Positions 15,305 to 24,761 are shown, counted from the stretch's first letter. The stretch is 64,000 bases of DNA from Streptomyces sp. R302 (GCF_012927245.1 NZ_JABBGE010000004.1:434001-498000); one strand, 5' to 3'. Translations and numbers: made by a program. Notes: a model not told the origin generated them from the letters alone.

Positions 15305-17899
15305 TCACATGCCGCCGATGAAGGTGTGGACCGGAGCGAGGCTGACCGGCACCTCGTCGCTCACGTCGTACGTGAACAGGTACGAGACCGGAGCGCGCCG
15401 GTCGTTCTCGGGGTCGAAGAAGGTCAGGACGACGTCCTGGCAGTCGGACCCGGTGCGGCAGAAGGGGCTCGGGGCGACACTGACGGTGTCGAGCGAGTAG
15501 AAGTTGTCGCTGACGCCGGGGACCTGACCGGCGGAGAGGATGCCGTCCTGGATCTCGGCGCCGACCATGAACGCGTTGGTGCCGGCGGCGTTGAGCGCAC
15601 GGTCGGCGGAACTGCGCCCGAGGTTGCGGAACTTCCAGTAGATCTTGTCCAGCAGGGCCCGGATGGTGGTCTTGAGCCACTCGCCCTTCCGGTCCGCGAA
15701 CTCGTCGCGGACCCTCGCCTCGGCCGCCCTCTCGGCCGCATCGGACGCGTCCTGCGTCAGGTTCTGCTTCTTGGAGTCCTCCGCCGCCTGCCGGCGCGCG
15801 TCCCGTACGCGCCGGGCGACCACAGCCGCGTATACCGCGTTGACCAGCAGCGTCTCGTTCCAGGTGTACAGTCCGCGGCTCTTGACCTCCACCACGGGCA
15901 GCACCTCGCCCGAGAACAGCCGGACGGTGCGGTCCGTGAGGATCCCGGGTATCGAGACCCGCGAGATGTAGCCGTCGTCCGACTTGTTCTTGGCCTGGCC
16001 CAGCAGGGCGTCACGGAAGGTGCGGTAGACGCGGGAGACCGGCGGGTAGGCGAGCGTCTCCAGGATCTGGGCCAGCAGCCCCGGAGTGCCGCCGTCATCG
16101 CTCTTCTCGCCGCTCTGCTGCGCCGCCCCCACCGCGAGCTTCTCCACGGTCTCGGGGGTCGCCTTGGGGTCGGAGATGATGGGCCGGGTCCAGTCCATGC
16201 CCACCGGCATCTCCGCCTCCAGGGCGTAGATCGGGGTGGCGTCCATGTTGAGCGTCCAGGTCAGCTTGTCGGAGGCCCACGGGTTCTTGCTCAGGTAGGC
16301 GTGCAGCTGCTGGGGGTCGTAGATGTTCGGCTGCGTCTCCCGCTCCGGCTGCCCCGACGCGGCGTCGGTGGGGACGTACGGCATCAGCTGGCGGAAGCTG
16401 TCGCGGCGGGCCTCGGTCTGGAAGTCGAACCCGATGGTGCCGATCGCGTAGATCAGCGGCTTCCCCGGCGCCGGCACCGCGGACGGGGCATGACCGACGC
16501 TCCCGCTGGGATGTCCGCCCGCGCCCCCGCACGTACCGCCGCATCCGGCGCACGACGGGCACACGCCCGGGGCGGCCGGGGCGGGGGGAGGAGAGACGAC
16601 CGTGGCGGGTGCGACGGGTGCGACAGGTGCGACAGGTGCGGCGGGTGTAACGGGTGCGGCGGGCATGGCGGTCGGTACGGCTCCGGCCGGGGACGCGCCC
16701 TGCGGCGGGCCGTACCCGGCCGGCGGGTACGACGGGGGCGGGGGCGGGGGCGCGGGTGCCTCCGGCGCCGGGGACACCGGAGCCGGCCACGCCGCGGCCG
16801 GCTCCTCCCCCCAGGGAGCGGCCACCGCCTCGGCGCCGACGGGTGCGGCGGGCGCCTCCTGGGGTACGGCCGCGGGAGCGGTACGGGCGTCCGCGGGCAG
16901 GGGGTCGGGAGGCTGGGCGACCTGCGGGTGTACGGCGTTCGTGTCCATGACGATGACTCTTTCTCTCGGTCCGGCGGGGGAGGCCCCGGCGGCGACCGGG
17001 GCGGGTGCGCCGTCCCCGTCGACCAGGGCGAAGGCGCCGGGGGCGTTCAGCAGGCCGCGGAGCAGCCTGCGGCACTCGGGGGCGTCGTCGGGGTCGCAGG
17101 GCGGCCGGAGCGCCGACTCCAGGACGGCCCGGCCGGCCGCGATGGGGTCGGCCGCGTGTCCGGTGGCCAGCTGCCTCGCCACCAGCAGGGCCACGACTCC
17201 GGTGACCGCCGGGGCGGCGAAGCTGCTGCCGGTGAGCGAGGCGAACCCGCCGCCGGGGGCGGCCCCCCGGATGTCCCGGCCCGGCGCCACTACGCCGTTC
17301 AGCCGGTAGGCGCCGCCCCAGTTGTTGATGCCGAGCGGCGCGCCGGTGGCGTCGGCGGCTCCCACGGCGAGGACGGACGGCGTGGCGGCGGGCGCCTGCA
17401 GGCAGTCGCACCCGTCGTTCCCGACGGCGGCGACCACCAGGACGCCTCGGTCCGCGCAGAGGCGGAGGGCCCGTTCGAGCATGCTGTTCGGCGTGCCCGC
17501 GGGGGTCCGTTCCCCACCGCTGACGTTGACGACGTGGGCTCCGGCCTCCACGGCCTGCTCGACGGCCCGGGCCAGGTCCAACTGGGGCACACGGGTCACC
17601 CGCCCGTCCGGGGACTCCCGGAAGACCGGCAGCAGCAGCCCGGTGCAGCGGGGCACGAGGCCCGTCATGCCCGAGGCCGGCTGCCCGAAGAGCAGGCTCG
17701 TGACGTGGGTGCCGTGCAGCGACATCGGCCCGGTCCCGGCCGGTTCGGACACCAGCGTGGGCAGACGGGTCAGGTCCGCGCCCGCGAGGCAGGGGTGGGC
17801 CAGGTCCACGGGACCGTCGAGCACCGCCACGCGCACCTCGGGGCTTCCCAGGAGCTCGCCTCGTCCGGCGACTCCGCGTACCACCGACCGGATGTCCAT
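15305..17899 (-). CDS. PatA/PatG-family (cyanobactin maturation-like) subtilisin protease
   Basis: 864 residues from ATG 17899, with GCGGAGGTTCAGG in front. Residues 20-245 are a subtilisin (S8) domain with Asp28 (VAVLDGPVD), His62 (LHGTHV), the oxyanion Asn161 (VGNDGCDC) and Ser226 (GSSFAAP). The wording DGPVD-x-x-HP and INVSGG/VVNVSGG-type stretches is that of PatA/PatG, not secreted subtilisins. There is no signal peptide. A Pro/Ala-rich linker (about 295-477) carries a Cys cluster (Cys447, 450, 453, 457). The C-terminal domain (about 478-864) has IYAIGTIGFDFQTEARRDSF, NPWASDKLTWTLNMDATPIY, VRLFSGEVLPVVE, RNLGRSSADRALNAAGTNAF and VLTFFDPEN, as in the conserved C-terminal region of that family. 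It likely cuts the four adjacent precursors at their G-x-[EQ]-A-x sites. Confidence 0.9.
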   Translation of the reverse strand: MDIRSVVRGVAGRGELLGSPEVRVAVLDGPVDLAHPCLAGADLTRLPTLVSEPAGTGPMSLHGTHVTSLLFGQPASGMTGLVPRCTGLLLPVFRESPDGRVTRVPQLDLARAVEQAVEAGAHVVNVSGGERTPAGTPNSMLERALRLCADRGVLVVAAVGNDGCDCLQAPAATPSVLAVGAADATGAPLGINNWGGAYRLNGVVAPGRDIRGAAPGGGFASLTGSSFAAPAVTGVVALLVARQLATGHAADPIAAGRAVLESALRPPCDPDDAPECRRLLRGLLNAPGAFALVDGDGAPAPVAAGASPAGPRERVIVMDTNAVHPQVAQPPDPLPADARTAPAAVPQEAPAAPVGAEAVAAPWGEEPAAAWPAPVSPAPEAPAPPPPPPSYPPAGYGPPQGASPAGAVPTAMPAAPVTPAAPVAPVAPVAPATVVSPPPAPAAPGVCPSCAGCGGTCGGAGGHPSGSVGHAPSAVPAPGKPLIYAIGTIGFDFQTEARRDSFRQLMPYVPTDAASGQPERETQPNIYDPQQLHAYLSKNPWASDKLTWTLNMDATPIYALEAEMPVGMDWTRPIISDPKATPETVEKLAVGAAQQSGEKSDDGGTPGLLAQILETLAYPPVSRVYRTFRDALLGQAKNKSDDGYISRVSIPGILTDRTVRLFSGEVLPVVEVKSRGLYTWNETLLVNAVYAAVVARRVRDARRQAAEDSKKQNLTQDASDAAERAAEARVRDEFADRKGEWLKTTIRALLDKIYWKFRNLGRSSADRALNAAGTNAFMVGAEIQDGILSAGQVPGVSDNFYSLDTVSVAPSPFCRTGSDCQDVVLTFFDPENDRRAPVSYLFTYDVSDEVPVSLAPVHTFIGGM

Positions 17900-18142
17900 C
17901 CTGAACCTCCGCGATCCGGGGCATCCCGGCGTGGGGCCGGGATGGTTCCCTCGTGGCCCGGTCCGCTCCCGTAGCGCCGTACGCGTCCCGTACCGCCGTA
18001 CGCGGCATTCCGTGCCACAACGGACGTTGTCCCACACGCCTGTTGCGGCGGCGTCGCCCTCTCCGGCGGGGCGCGTGCGGCGGAGCGTTCCCGCAACGTG
18101 CGGCCCGTGTCGCGCCACGCGTAGGAGAAACGTTTCTGCGTC
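17900..18142. promoter_or_regulatory. Divergent control region between the protease gene and the SARP gene
   Basis: 243 bp with three notable signals. A 16-bp direct repeat (one mismatch, CGTAGCGCCGTACGCG type) lies at 17970-17985 and 17989-18004 with a 19-bp period. An inverted repeat ACAACG-GA-CGTTGT lies at 18017-18030. A perfect 12-bp palindrome AGAAACGTTTCT lies at 18126-18137, just ahead of the SARP start. SARPs bind direct repeats near -35 elements, so the direct repeat is a fair operator candidate for the peptide operon. I could not fix -35/-10 boxes. Confidence 0.5.
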
Positions 18143-18964
18143 GTGAGCGCGCCGTTCGGCACGGCCGACGGGGCCGGTTCGGACGCACCGTGGGACGCAA
18201 CGGGCCCGCACGCGCACCGGTTGCAGCCCCCCAGGCCCTCGCGCACAGTGAAAGGCGTGTCGCAACGAGCACGACTGGAACTCCTGCGCCCCCTCCAAAT
18301 CACCTGCGGGGGGCGGCGCGTCACCGTCTCCGCCGCGGCGCAGCGGCTGCTGGCCTTCCTGGCCCTGCACCGCGACGGCGTCCACCGGCGCGACGCGGCC
18401 GAACAGCTGTGGCCCGACTGCACCCCCTGCCGGGCGGCCGCGAACCTGCGGTCCGCGCTCTGCCAGGGCAGAAGACTCGCGACGACACCCGCCATCGACA
18501 GCGTCGACCACACCCTCGCCCTCGCGCCCTCCCTCGCCGTCGACTTCCACGAGGCCTGGGACGCCGCGCGTCTGGTCGTCTCCGGCGGCGAACCGCCGTC
18601 CGACACCGACCGGCTCGTCCTCGCCCTCGGCCAGGTCCTGCTGCCGGGCTGGGACGACGAATGGCTCCACCTCGAACGCGAACGCTGGGACCAGTCGCGG
18701 CTGTACGCCCTGGAGGCCCTCGCCCAGCACTTCCAGGCGGAAGGCCGCCACCTGCCCGCCCTGCAGGCCTCGCTGACCGCCGCCGCCATCGACCCGTACC
18801 GCGAGACCCCGCAGCGCATCGCCGTCGAGGTCCACCTGGCGGAGGGCAACCTCGCCTGCGCCGTCAAGCGCTACCAGGACTACCGCCGCCTGCTCCAGGC
18901 GGAGTTGAAGGTCGCCCCGTCCCCCCGGCTGACCCGCCTCGTCCGCGACCTGACGAGAACCTAG
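18143..18964 (+). CDS. SARP/BTAD-family transcriptional activator
   Basis: 273 residues if the GTG at 18143 is used. A winged-helix DNA-binding part (LELLRPLQITCGGRRVTVSA, HRRDAAEQLWP) is followed by the bacterial transcriptional activation domain (VDFHEAWDAARLVV to LKVAPSPRLTRLV). SARPs switch on specialised-metabolite clusters, which fits its divergent position next to the protease/peptide operon. Start choice: AGGAG is 15 nt before 18143, and the first 38 codons have about 87% GC at position 3, which favours coding. In-frame GTGs at 18248 and 18257 would give a more standard N-terminus but lack a well-placed ribosome binding site. Confidence 0.85.
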   Translation: MSAPFGTADGAGSDAPWDATGPHAHRLQPPRPSRTVKGVSQRARLELLRPLQITCGGRRVTVSAAAQRLLAFLALHRDGVHRRDAAEQLWPDCTPCRAAANLRSALCQGRRLATTPAIDSVDHTLALAPSLAVDFHEAWDAARLVVSGGEPPSDTDRLVLALGQVLLPGWDDEWLHLERERWDQSRLYALEALAQHFQAEGRHLPALQASLTAAAIDPYRETPQRIAVEVHLAEGNLACAVKRYQDYRRLLQAELKVAPSPRLTRLVRDLTRT

Positions 18965-19145
18965 CGCGCACTCGACCTGTCGGTGGGTCGTCCTCATGGA
19001 GGCCGAGACCTGCCCCGGTTGCGAGGACCGCCCGGCAGTCGGCCGTACGGGCCCGGACCGCGAGTCGCCACCGCGTCCCCCCGTGAACCTCGGCTGCGGG
19101 GCAGGCCCCGTACCGGTTGTCGGACCCGCGTGCTTAGCTGGACGC

Positions 19146-19994
19146 ATGATCGAGTCCTTCCTTGAGCACGTCCTCGACGGTGGTACGACGGAGGTGGAGG
19201 AGGCGGTCCGCAAGGCGGTCGCGGCGGAGGTCATGCCGCGGTTCCGGCAGCTCGCCGACCACGAGATCGTCGAGAAGAAGGGGCCGTACGACCTGGTGAC
19301 GGTCGCCGACCGGGCGGCCGAGGAGCGTCTGACCGAGGCACTGACCGCGCTGCTGCCGGGCTCCGCCGTGGTCGGCGAGGAGGCCGTCCACGCCGACCCC
19401 GGGCTGTACGACGCGCTGCGCGGCGACGCGCCGGTCTGGATCGTCGACCCGGTGGACGGCACCCGCCAGTTCGTCCAGGGCGACCCGGCCTTCTGCACCC
19501 TGGTCGCCCTCGCCCACCGCGGCGAGCTCCTCGCCTCCTGGACCTACGCGCCCGCGCTCGGCGAGCTGGCCGTCGCCGTGCGGGGGCGCGGAGCGGTGCT
19601 CAACGGGGAGCGGATCCGGTCCGGTTCGCCCGCCCCCGGCGCCGTCCTGGAGGTGGCCACCTCGCACCCCGACTACACCACGCCCGAGCAGAAGCGGGCC
19701 CTCCTCGGGCTCGTCGCCGAGGGCGTCAGGACCCGGCCGTGCGGCTCGGCCGGCCTGGAGTACCTGTCGATCGCCCGGGGCGCGCTCGACGCCACCGCCT
19801 TCAACTGGGAGTACGCCTGGGACCACGCGGCCGGGCTGCTGCTCGTGGCGGAGGCGGGCGGCGCGCAGACGACCGTCGCCGGCGAGCCGTTCCGGATCAC
19901 CGGGGGCAACGCGCTGCCGTTCACGGCCGCACGGGACGCCGCCACCGCCGAGCGGATCCGCGTCCTCCTCGCCGGCGCCCCGGCCGAGGACTGA
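19146..19994 (+). CDS. Inositol monophosphatase-family phosphatase
   Basis: 282 residues from ATG 19146 ([13 protein letters not shown]). Metal-site motifs are [28 protein letters not shown] and, near the end, [10 protein letters not shown]. The family dephosphorylates inositol phosphate, histidinol phosphate, PAP or similar small molecules using Mg2+. The sequence does not tell which. No ribosome binding site is visible before the ATG. A TTAGCT at 19133-19138 could be a -10 of a leaderless transcript, but this is uncertain. The in-frame ATG at 18996 would add 50 residues without homology. Confidence 0.88.
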   Translation: MIESFLEHVLDGGTTEVEEAVRKAVAAEVMPRFRQLADHEIVEKKGPYDLVTVADRAAEERLTEALTALLPGSAVVGEEAVHADPGLYDALRGDAPVWIVDPVDGTRQFVQGDPAFCTLVALAHRGELLASWTYAPALGELAVAVRGRGAVLNGERIRSGSPAPGAVLEVATSHPDYTTPEQKRALLGLVAEGVRTRPCGSAGLEYLSIARGALDATAFNWEYAWDHAAGLLLVAEAGGAQTTVAGEPFRITGGNALPFTAARDAATAERIRVLLAGAPAED

Positions 19995-20065
19995 CGGATG
20001 CTCACGAGGGCCGCCCGGCAGGGGAGCCGGCCGTCTCCGAATCCCGGCCGCCGCTTCGGCCGGCC

Positions 20066-20134
20066 GCGGAACCGGTCCTTCCCGCACCCGGGCCACGTCG
20101 GACGGTTGCGGAACCGGTCCTTCCCGCACCCGGG
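20066..20134. repeat. 27-bp direct repeat, 42-bp period
   Basis: Positions 20066-20092 and 20108-20134 are the same 27-nt sequence (starting GCGGAACCGG, ending CGCACCCGGG). It lies in the 242-bp spacer before the CrtI-like gene. It could be a regulatory repeat or simple duplication; no gene is seen there. Confidence 0.85.
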
Positions 20135-20236
20135 GCGCCACACCGGTCCCATGGGTCCCGAGGGGCCGCCGCGCCGCCCGGGCGGGCGGGCCTATCCTGG
20201 CCCTGCCGAAGCGCCGGCCGACGTGAGGAGCCCGAG

Positions 20237-21670
20237 GTGACGTCACTGCTCGACGCCGTCGTCGTGGGGGCGGGGCCCAACGGACTGACTGCCGCCGTGG
20301 AGCTGGCCCGCCGCGGCCACTCCGTGGCCGTGTTCGAGGCGAAGGAGACCGTCGGCGGCGGAGCCCGCACCGAGGAGCTGACCCTCCCCGGCTTCCGCCA
20401 CGACCCCTGCTCCGCCGTCCACCCGCTGGGTGCCGCCTCGCCCGTCTTCCGGACCATGCCGCTCGACCGGTACGGCCTGGAGTGGCTCCACCCCGAACTG
20501 CCCATGGCCCACCCGTGGGACGACGGCACCGCCGCCGTCCTCTCCCACTCCGTCGCCGAGACCGCCGCCTCCCTCGGACCGCGCGACGCCGGCGCCTACC
20601 GACGGCTCGTCACCCCCTTCCTCGCCCGGTGGGAGACGCTCTTCCGGGACTTCATGCAGCTGCCGCTCACCGCGCTGCCCCGCGACCCGGCCGGCCTCGC
20701 CCGCTTCGGCCTCGCCGGACTGCCGCCGTCCACCTGGCTGCTGCGCCGCTTCCGCGACGAGAAGGCCCGCGCCCTCTTCGCCGGGATGGTCGGCCACGTC
20801 ATCGCTCCGCTCGACGGCTTCGCCACCTCCGCCGTCGGCCTGGTCTTCGCGCTCGCCGCGCACGCCGTCGGCTGGCCCGTGCCCCGCGGCGGCTCCCAGG
20901 CGATCCCGGACGCCCTCACCGCGTACCTCGCCGAGCTCGGCGGCACCGTCCACACCGGCTACGAGGTCAAGCGCCTCGACGACCTGCCGCCCGCCCGCGC
21001 CTACCTCTTCGACACCTCGCCCACCGCCCTCGCCCGCATCACCGGCTTCGGCGCCCACCACTACGCCCACTACAAGTACGGTGCCTCTGCCTTCAAGATC
21101 GACTACGCCCTCGACGGGCCCGTGCCCTGGACCGCCGAGGCCGCCCGCCGGGCCGGCACCGTCCAGGTCGGGCCCACCGCCCGCGCCATCGACACCGCCC
21201 TGCGCCAGGCCTCCTCCGGCTCCGCCCCCGAGGCGCCGTTCCTCATCACCGCCCAGCCCAGCCTCGTCGACCCCTCCCGCGCCCCCGAGGGCAAGCACGT
21301 CTTCTGGGCGTACGGCCATGTGCCCAACGGCTGGCGCGGCGACCTCACCGACGCCATGGAGCGGCAGATCGAGCGCTTCGCCCCCGGCTTCCGCGACCGG
21401 ATCCTCGCCCGCGCCACCGCCGGACCGCCCGAACTCGCCGCGCGCAACGCCAACTACATCGGCGGCGACATCGCCTGCGGCGCCGCCCGCGGCCTCCAAC
21501 TCGTGCTGCGCCCCACCCTCTCCCCGTGGCCGTACCGCACCCCCCACCCGTCGGTCTTCCTCTGCTCCGCCGCCACCCCGCCGGGCCCCGGCGTCCACGG
21601 CATGTCCGGGCACAACGCCGCCAAAGCCGTCTGGCGCCACCTCAGATCCCTCGACGGCCAGGGAACCTAG
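20237..21670 (+). CDS. FAD-dependent oxidoreductase, phytoene desaturase-like (CrtI family)
   Basis: 477 residues from GTG 20237, behind GAGGAGCCCGAG. It opens with a dinucleotide-binding fold [23 protein letters not shown] and a glutamate (VFEAKE) at the end of the second strand. It ends with [16 protein letters not shown], the FAD-closing motif of the CrtI/phytoene-dehydrogenase family. No other carotenoid gene is near, so it is best called a family member of unknown substrate. The next gene starts 9 nt after its stop. Confidence 0.9.
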   Translation: MTSLLDAVVVGAGPNGLTAAVELARRGHSVAVFEAKETVGGGARTEELTLPGFRHDPCSAVHPLGAASPVFRTMPLDRYGLEWLHPELPMAHPWDDGTAAVLSHSVAETAASLGPRDAGAYRRLVTPFLARWETLFRDFMQLPLTALPRDPAGLARFGLAGLPPSTWLLRRFRDEKARALFAGMVGHVIAPLDGFATSAVGLVFALAAHAVGWPVPRGGSQAIPDALTAYLAELGGTVHTGYEVKRLDDLPPARAYLFDTSPTALARITGFGAHHYAHYKYGASAFKIDYALDGPVPWTAEAARRAGTVQVGPTARAIDTALRQASSGSAPEAPFLITAQPSLVDPSRAPEGKHVFWAYGHVPNGWRGDLTDAMERQIERFAPGFRDRILARATAGPPELAARNANYIGGDIACGAARGLQLVLRPTLSPWPYRTPHPSVFLCSAATPPGPGVHGMSGHNAAKAVWRHLRSLDGQGT

Positions 21671-21679
21671 ACTCGCTCC

Positions 21680-22300
21680 ATGGCGAAGTACATCGACGTG
21701 CACCCCCAGAACCCGCAGCCGCGCATCATCGACGGCGTGGCAGACTCGATCCGCAAGGGCGGGCTCATCGCCTACCCCACCGACTCCTGCTACGCCCTCG
21801 GCAGCCGGATCGGCAACCACGAGGGCCTCACCCGCATCCGGGAGATCCGCCGCCTCGACGACCGGCACCACTTCACCCTCATGTGCGCGGACTTCGCCCA
21901 GCTGGGGCAGCTCGTGCACATCGACAACCGGGTCTTCCGCGCCGTCAAGTCCGCCGTCCCCGGCGCGTACACCTTCATCCTGCCCGCCACCAAGGAGGTG
22001 CCCCGCCAGCTCCTCCACCCCAAGAAGAAGACCGTCGGCGTCCGGATCCCCGACCACGTCGTCACCCAGGCGCTGCTCGCGTCACTCGGCGAACCCCTGC
22101 TCTCCAGCACCCTCCTGCTGCCCGACGAGGAGGAGCCGCTCACCCAGGGCTGGGAGATCAAGGAGCGGCTCGACCACCAGGTCGACGCCGTCCTCGACTC
22201 CGGGGACTGCGGCACCGTCCCCACCACCGTCGTCGACTTCTCCGAGGGCGACCCCGAGGTCCTCCGCGTCGGCGCCGGGGACCCCACCCGCTTCGAGTGA
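21680..22300 (+). CDS. Sua5/YciO/YrdC-domain protein
   Basis: 206 residues starting MAKYIDVHPQNPQPR, a start typical of the YciO branch. It has the KGGLIAYPTDSCYALG motif and KRLDDRHHF-like REIRRLDDRHHFTLMC, and a terminal TTVVDFSEGDPEVLRVGAGD. Sua5/TsaC enzymes make threonylcarbamoyl-AMP for the t6A tRNA modification. YciO members are related, and their role is less sure. The gene starts 9 nt after the CrtI-like gene and is probably co-transcribed. Confidence 0.88.
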   Translation: MAKYIDVHPQNPQPRIIDGVADSIRKGGLIAYPTDSCYALGSRIGNHEGLTRIREIRRLDDRHHFTLMCADFAQLGQLVHIDNRVFRAVKSAVPGAYTFILPATKEVPRQLLHPKKKTVGVRIPDHVVTQALLASLGEPLLSSTLLLPDEEEPLTQGWEIKERLDHQVDAVLDSGDCGTVPTTVVDFSEGDPEVLRVGAGDPTRFE

Positions 22301-22344
22301 GCGGAAAGCGGAAGCGGAAGGCGGAAGCGGAAGGCGGAAAGGCC
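22301..22344. repeat. Degenerate GCGGAA repeat after the YciO gene
   Basis: Seven or so copies of GCGGAA/GCGGAAG/GGCGGAA run together immediately after the stop codon. Purine-rich on the plus strand; probably slippage. No function seen. Confidence 0.8.
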
Positions 22345-22437
22345 GCCTCACCCCTAGCGGCCCTTACGTCCCCGTCGTGATCACCGTACGGTCGGTCGGG
22401 TGAACCACCGTTCACCCCGACCGTCGGAGGCCTACGC

Positions 22438-23235
22438 GTGATCGTCATCGCCCACGTCAGCGACATCCACATCGACGCGGAGGAGCGCGCCACCGCGCGC
22501 ACCCGCGCCGTCCTGCGCCACCTGGAGGAGCTCCCGTACGACCTGGCGGCCGTCCTCGTCTCCGGCGACATCGCCGACCACGGCGCCCCCGCCGAGTACG
22601 ACGGCGCCCGCGCCCTCCTCGCCGGCCGCCACCCGCTCGTCGTCTGCCCCGGCAACCACGACGACCGCGCCGCCTTCCGGGCCGGTCTCGCGCCGCTGCT
22701 CCACGAGGACGGCGACCCGGCGCCCACCGCCCCCGTCGACCAGGTGCTGCGCGGCGACGGCTTCGTCCTCGCCGTCTGCGACTCCTCGATCCCCGGCAAG
22801 CACGACGGGTACCTGGAGGACACCACCCTGGAGTGGCTGGACCGGGTCCTCACCGACACCCCGTACGACACGCCCGTCCTCGTCGCCTTCCACCACCCGC
22901 CGGTGCCGCTGCACACCCCGTACGTCGACGAGATCCGGCAGTACGGCGAGGACCGGCTGGCCGCGCTCGCCGCCCGCCACCCCCACCTCACCGCCTTCCT
23001 CGCGGGCCACGCGCACACCGCCGCCGCCACCACCTTCGCCGGCCGGCCGCTGCTCGTCGCCCCCGGTACGGTCTCCACGCTGCGGCTGCCGTGGGAGCAC
23101 CCCGGCCCCGAAAGGCCGCACGTCCACCTGGACACCCCGCCCGGGGTCGCCTTCCACGTCCTCGACGACGAGGGCCGCGTCACCACCCACTTCCGGACGG
23201 TGCCGGTCTCCGGCCGAAGGTCCCTGTCGTCCTGA
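22438..23235 (+). CDS. Metallophosphoesterase (CpdA-like)
   Basis: 265 residues from GTG 22438, behind GTCGGAGGCCTACGC. The calcineurin-like metal motifs are all present: HVSDIHID, SGDIADHG, CPGNHDD, AFHHPP and FLAGHAHTA. Relatives hydrolyse 3',5'-cyclic nucleotides or other phosphodiesters with two metals. The Ada-AlkA gene follows 56 nt downstream. Confidence 0.92.
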   Translation: MIVIAHVSDIHIDAEERATARTRAVLRHLEELPYDLAAVLVSGDIADHGAPAEYDGARALLAGRHPLVVCPGNHDDRAAFRAGLAPLLHEDGDPAPTAPVDQVLRGDGFVLAVCDSSIPGKHDGYLEDTTLEWLDRVLTDTPYDTPVLVAFHHPPVPLHTPYVDEIRQYGEDRLAALAARHPHLTAFLAGHAHTAAATTFAGRPLLVAPGTVSTLRLPWEHPGPERPHVHLDTPPGVAFHVLDDEGRVTTHFRTVPVSGRRSLSS

Positions 23236-23291
23236 AGGTCCATGTCGTTTTTCTGCCAGCCCGGGGCCCGCGCATCCTCGATCCTGGATCC

Positions 23292-24761
23292 ATGCACACC
23301 CAGACCGAGCGCTGTGTGCGGGCCGTCCAGTCCAAGGACGCCCGCTTCGACGGCGTCTTCTTCACCGCCGTCCGCACCACCCGGGTCTACTGCCGCCCCA
23401 GCTGCCCGGCCGTCTCGCCCAAGCCCGAGAACATGGAGTTCCATCCCAGTGCCGCCGCCTGCCAGCGGGCCGGCTTCCGGGCCTGCAAGCGGTGCCGCCC
23501 CGACACCAGCCCCGGCTCCCCGGAGTGGAACGTGCGGGCCGACGCCGTCGCCCGCGCCGTCCGCCTGATCCAGGACGGCGTCGTCGACCGGGAAGGCGTC
23601 CCCGGGCTCGCCCGGCGGCTCGGCTGGTCCACCCGGCAGATCGAGCGCCAGCTCCTCGCCGAGCTGGGCGCGGGCCCGCTCGCCCTGGCCCGCGCCCAGC
23701 GAGCCCAGACCGCCCGCACCCTCGTCGAGACGACGGCGCTGCCCTTCGGCGAGATCGCCTTCGCCGCCGGCTTCTCCTCCATCCGCTCCTTCAACGACAC
23801 CGTCCGCCAGGTCTTCGCCCTCAGCCCCGGCGAACTGCGCGCCCGCGCCGCCCGGCCCGCCGCGCCCCACCCGCCCGGCGTGATCAGCCTCCGGCTGCCC
23901 TTCCGCGCCCCGCTGGAGCCGTCGAACCTCTTCGGCCACCTCGCCGCGACCGCCGTCCCCGGCGTCGAGGAGTGGCGCGACGGCGCCTACCGCCGCACCC
24001 TCGCCCTCCCGTACGGGCACGGGATCGTCGCCCTCGCCCCGCGCCCCGGCCACATCGCCTGCCGGCTCTCCCTCACCGACACCCGCGACCTCACCCACGC
24101 GATCAGCCGCTGCCGCCGCCTCCTCGACCTCGACGCCGACCCCGTCGCCGTCGACGACCGGCTCCGCGCCGACCCGCTGCTCGCCCCGCTGGTCGAGCAG
24201 GCGCCCGGACGGCGCGTCCCCGGCACCGTCGACCCCGCCGAGTTCGCGGTCCGGGCCGTCCTCGGCCAGCAGGTCTCCACGGCCGCCGCCCGCACCCACG
24301 CGGCCCGGCTCGTCACCGCCCACGGCGTGCCCGTCGAGGACCCCGAGGGCGGCCTCACGCACCTCTTCCCGACCGCCGGGGCGCTCGCCGGGCTCGACCC
24401 CGAGACCCTCGCCCTGCCCCGCAGCCGCCGCACCACCCTGCTGACCCTCGCCGGCGCGCTCGCCGACGGCACCCTCTCCCTCGGCCCCGACACCGACCGC
24501 GCCGAGACCCGCGCCCGACTGCTCGCGCTGCCCGGTTTCGGTCCCTGGACCACCGAGATCATCGCCATGCGCGCGCTCGGCGACCCCGACGCCTTCCTCC
24601 CCGGCGACCTCGGCGTCCGCCGCGCCGCCGAGGGCCTCGGCCTGCCCGCCACCCCCGGCGCGCTCACCGCCCGCTCCACGGCATGGGCGCCCTGGCGCGC
24701 GTACGCCGTCCAGTACCTGTGGGCGACCGACAGCCACCCCATCAACCACCTCCCCGCGTAA
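23292..24761 (+). CDS. Ada-AlkA fusion: alkylation-response regulator and 3-methyladenine glycosylase
   Basis: 489 residues. Residues 1-75 are the Ada N-terminal methyl-acceptor zinc domain (RTTRVYCRPSCPAVSP with Cys, then ACKRCRPD). Residues 80-185 are an AraC-type DNA-binding domain (LARRLGWSTRQIERQLLAEL, IAFAAGFSSIRSFNDTVRQ). From about 195 on is an AlkA-type HhH-GPD glycosylase with AVLGQQVSTAAARTHAARLV, LPGFGPWTTEIIAMRALG and the catalytic Asp in DAFLPGDLGVRRA. It therefore senses methylated phosphates, activates transcription and removes alkylated bases. The ogt gene lies 12 nt downstream, making a repair operon. Confidence 0.95.
   Translation: MHTQTERCVRAVQSKDARFDGVFFTAVRTTRVYCRPSCPAVSPKPENMEFHPSAAACQRAGFRACKRCRPDTSPGSPEWNVRADAVARAVRLIQDGVVDREGVPGLARRLGWSTRQIERQLLAELGAGPLALARAQRAQTARTLVETTALPFGEIAFAAGFSSIRSFNDTVRQVFALSPGELRARAARPAAPHPPGVISLRLPFRAPLEPSNLFGHLAATAVPGVEEWRDGAYRRTLALPYGHGIVALAPRPGHIACRLSLTDTRDLTHAISRCRRLLDLDADPVAVDDRLRADPLLAPLVEQAPGRRVPGTVDPAEFAVRAVLGQQVSTAAARTHAARLVTAHGVPVEDPEGGLTHLFPTAGALAGLDPETLALPRSRRTTLLTLAGALADGTLSLGPDTDRAETRARLLALPGFGPWTTEIIAMRALGDPDAFLPGDLGVRRAAEGLGLPATPGALTARSTAWAPWRAYAVQYLWATDSHPINHLPA

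Noticed and set aside
15078..17899. Standard cyanobactin cluster with azoline formation
   Set aside because: No YcaO, PatF or other tailoring gene is present, and two of the predicted tails lack Cys, Ser and Thr.
18996..19145. N-terminal extension of the inositol-phosphatase-like protein
   Set aside because: The added residues have no family match; the family start fits ATG 19146.
20237..21670. Carotenoid biosynthesis gene crtI
   Set aside because: No phytoene synthase or other crt gene nearby; the family includes oxidoreductases with other substrates.
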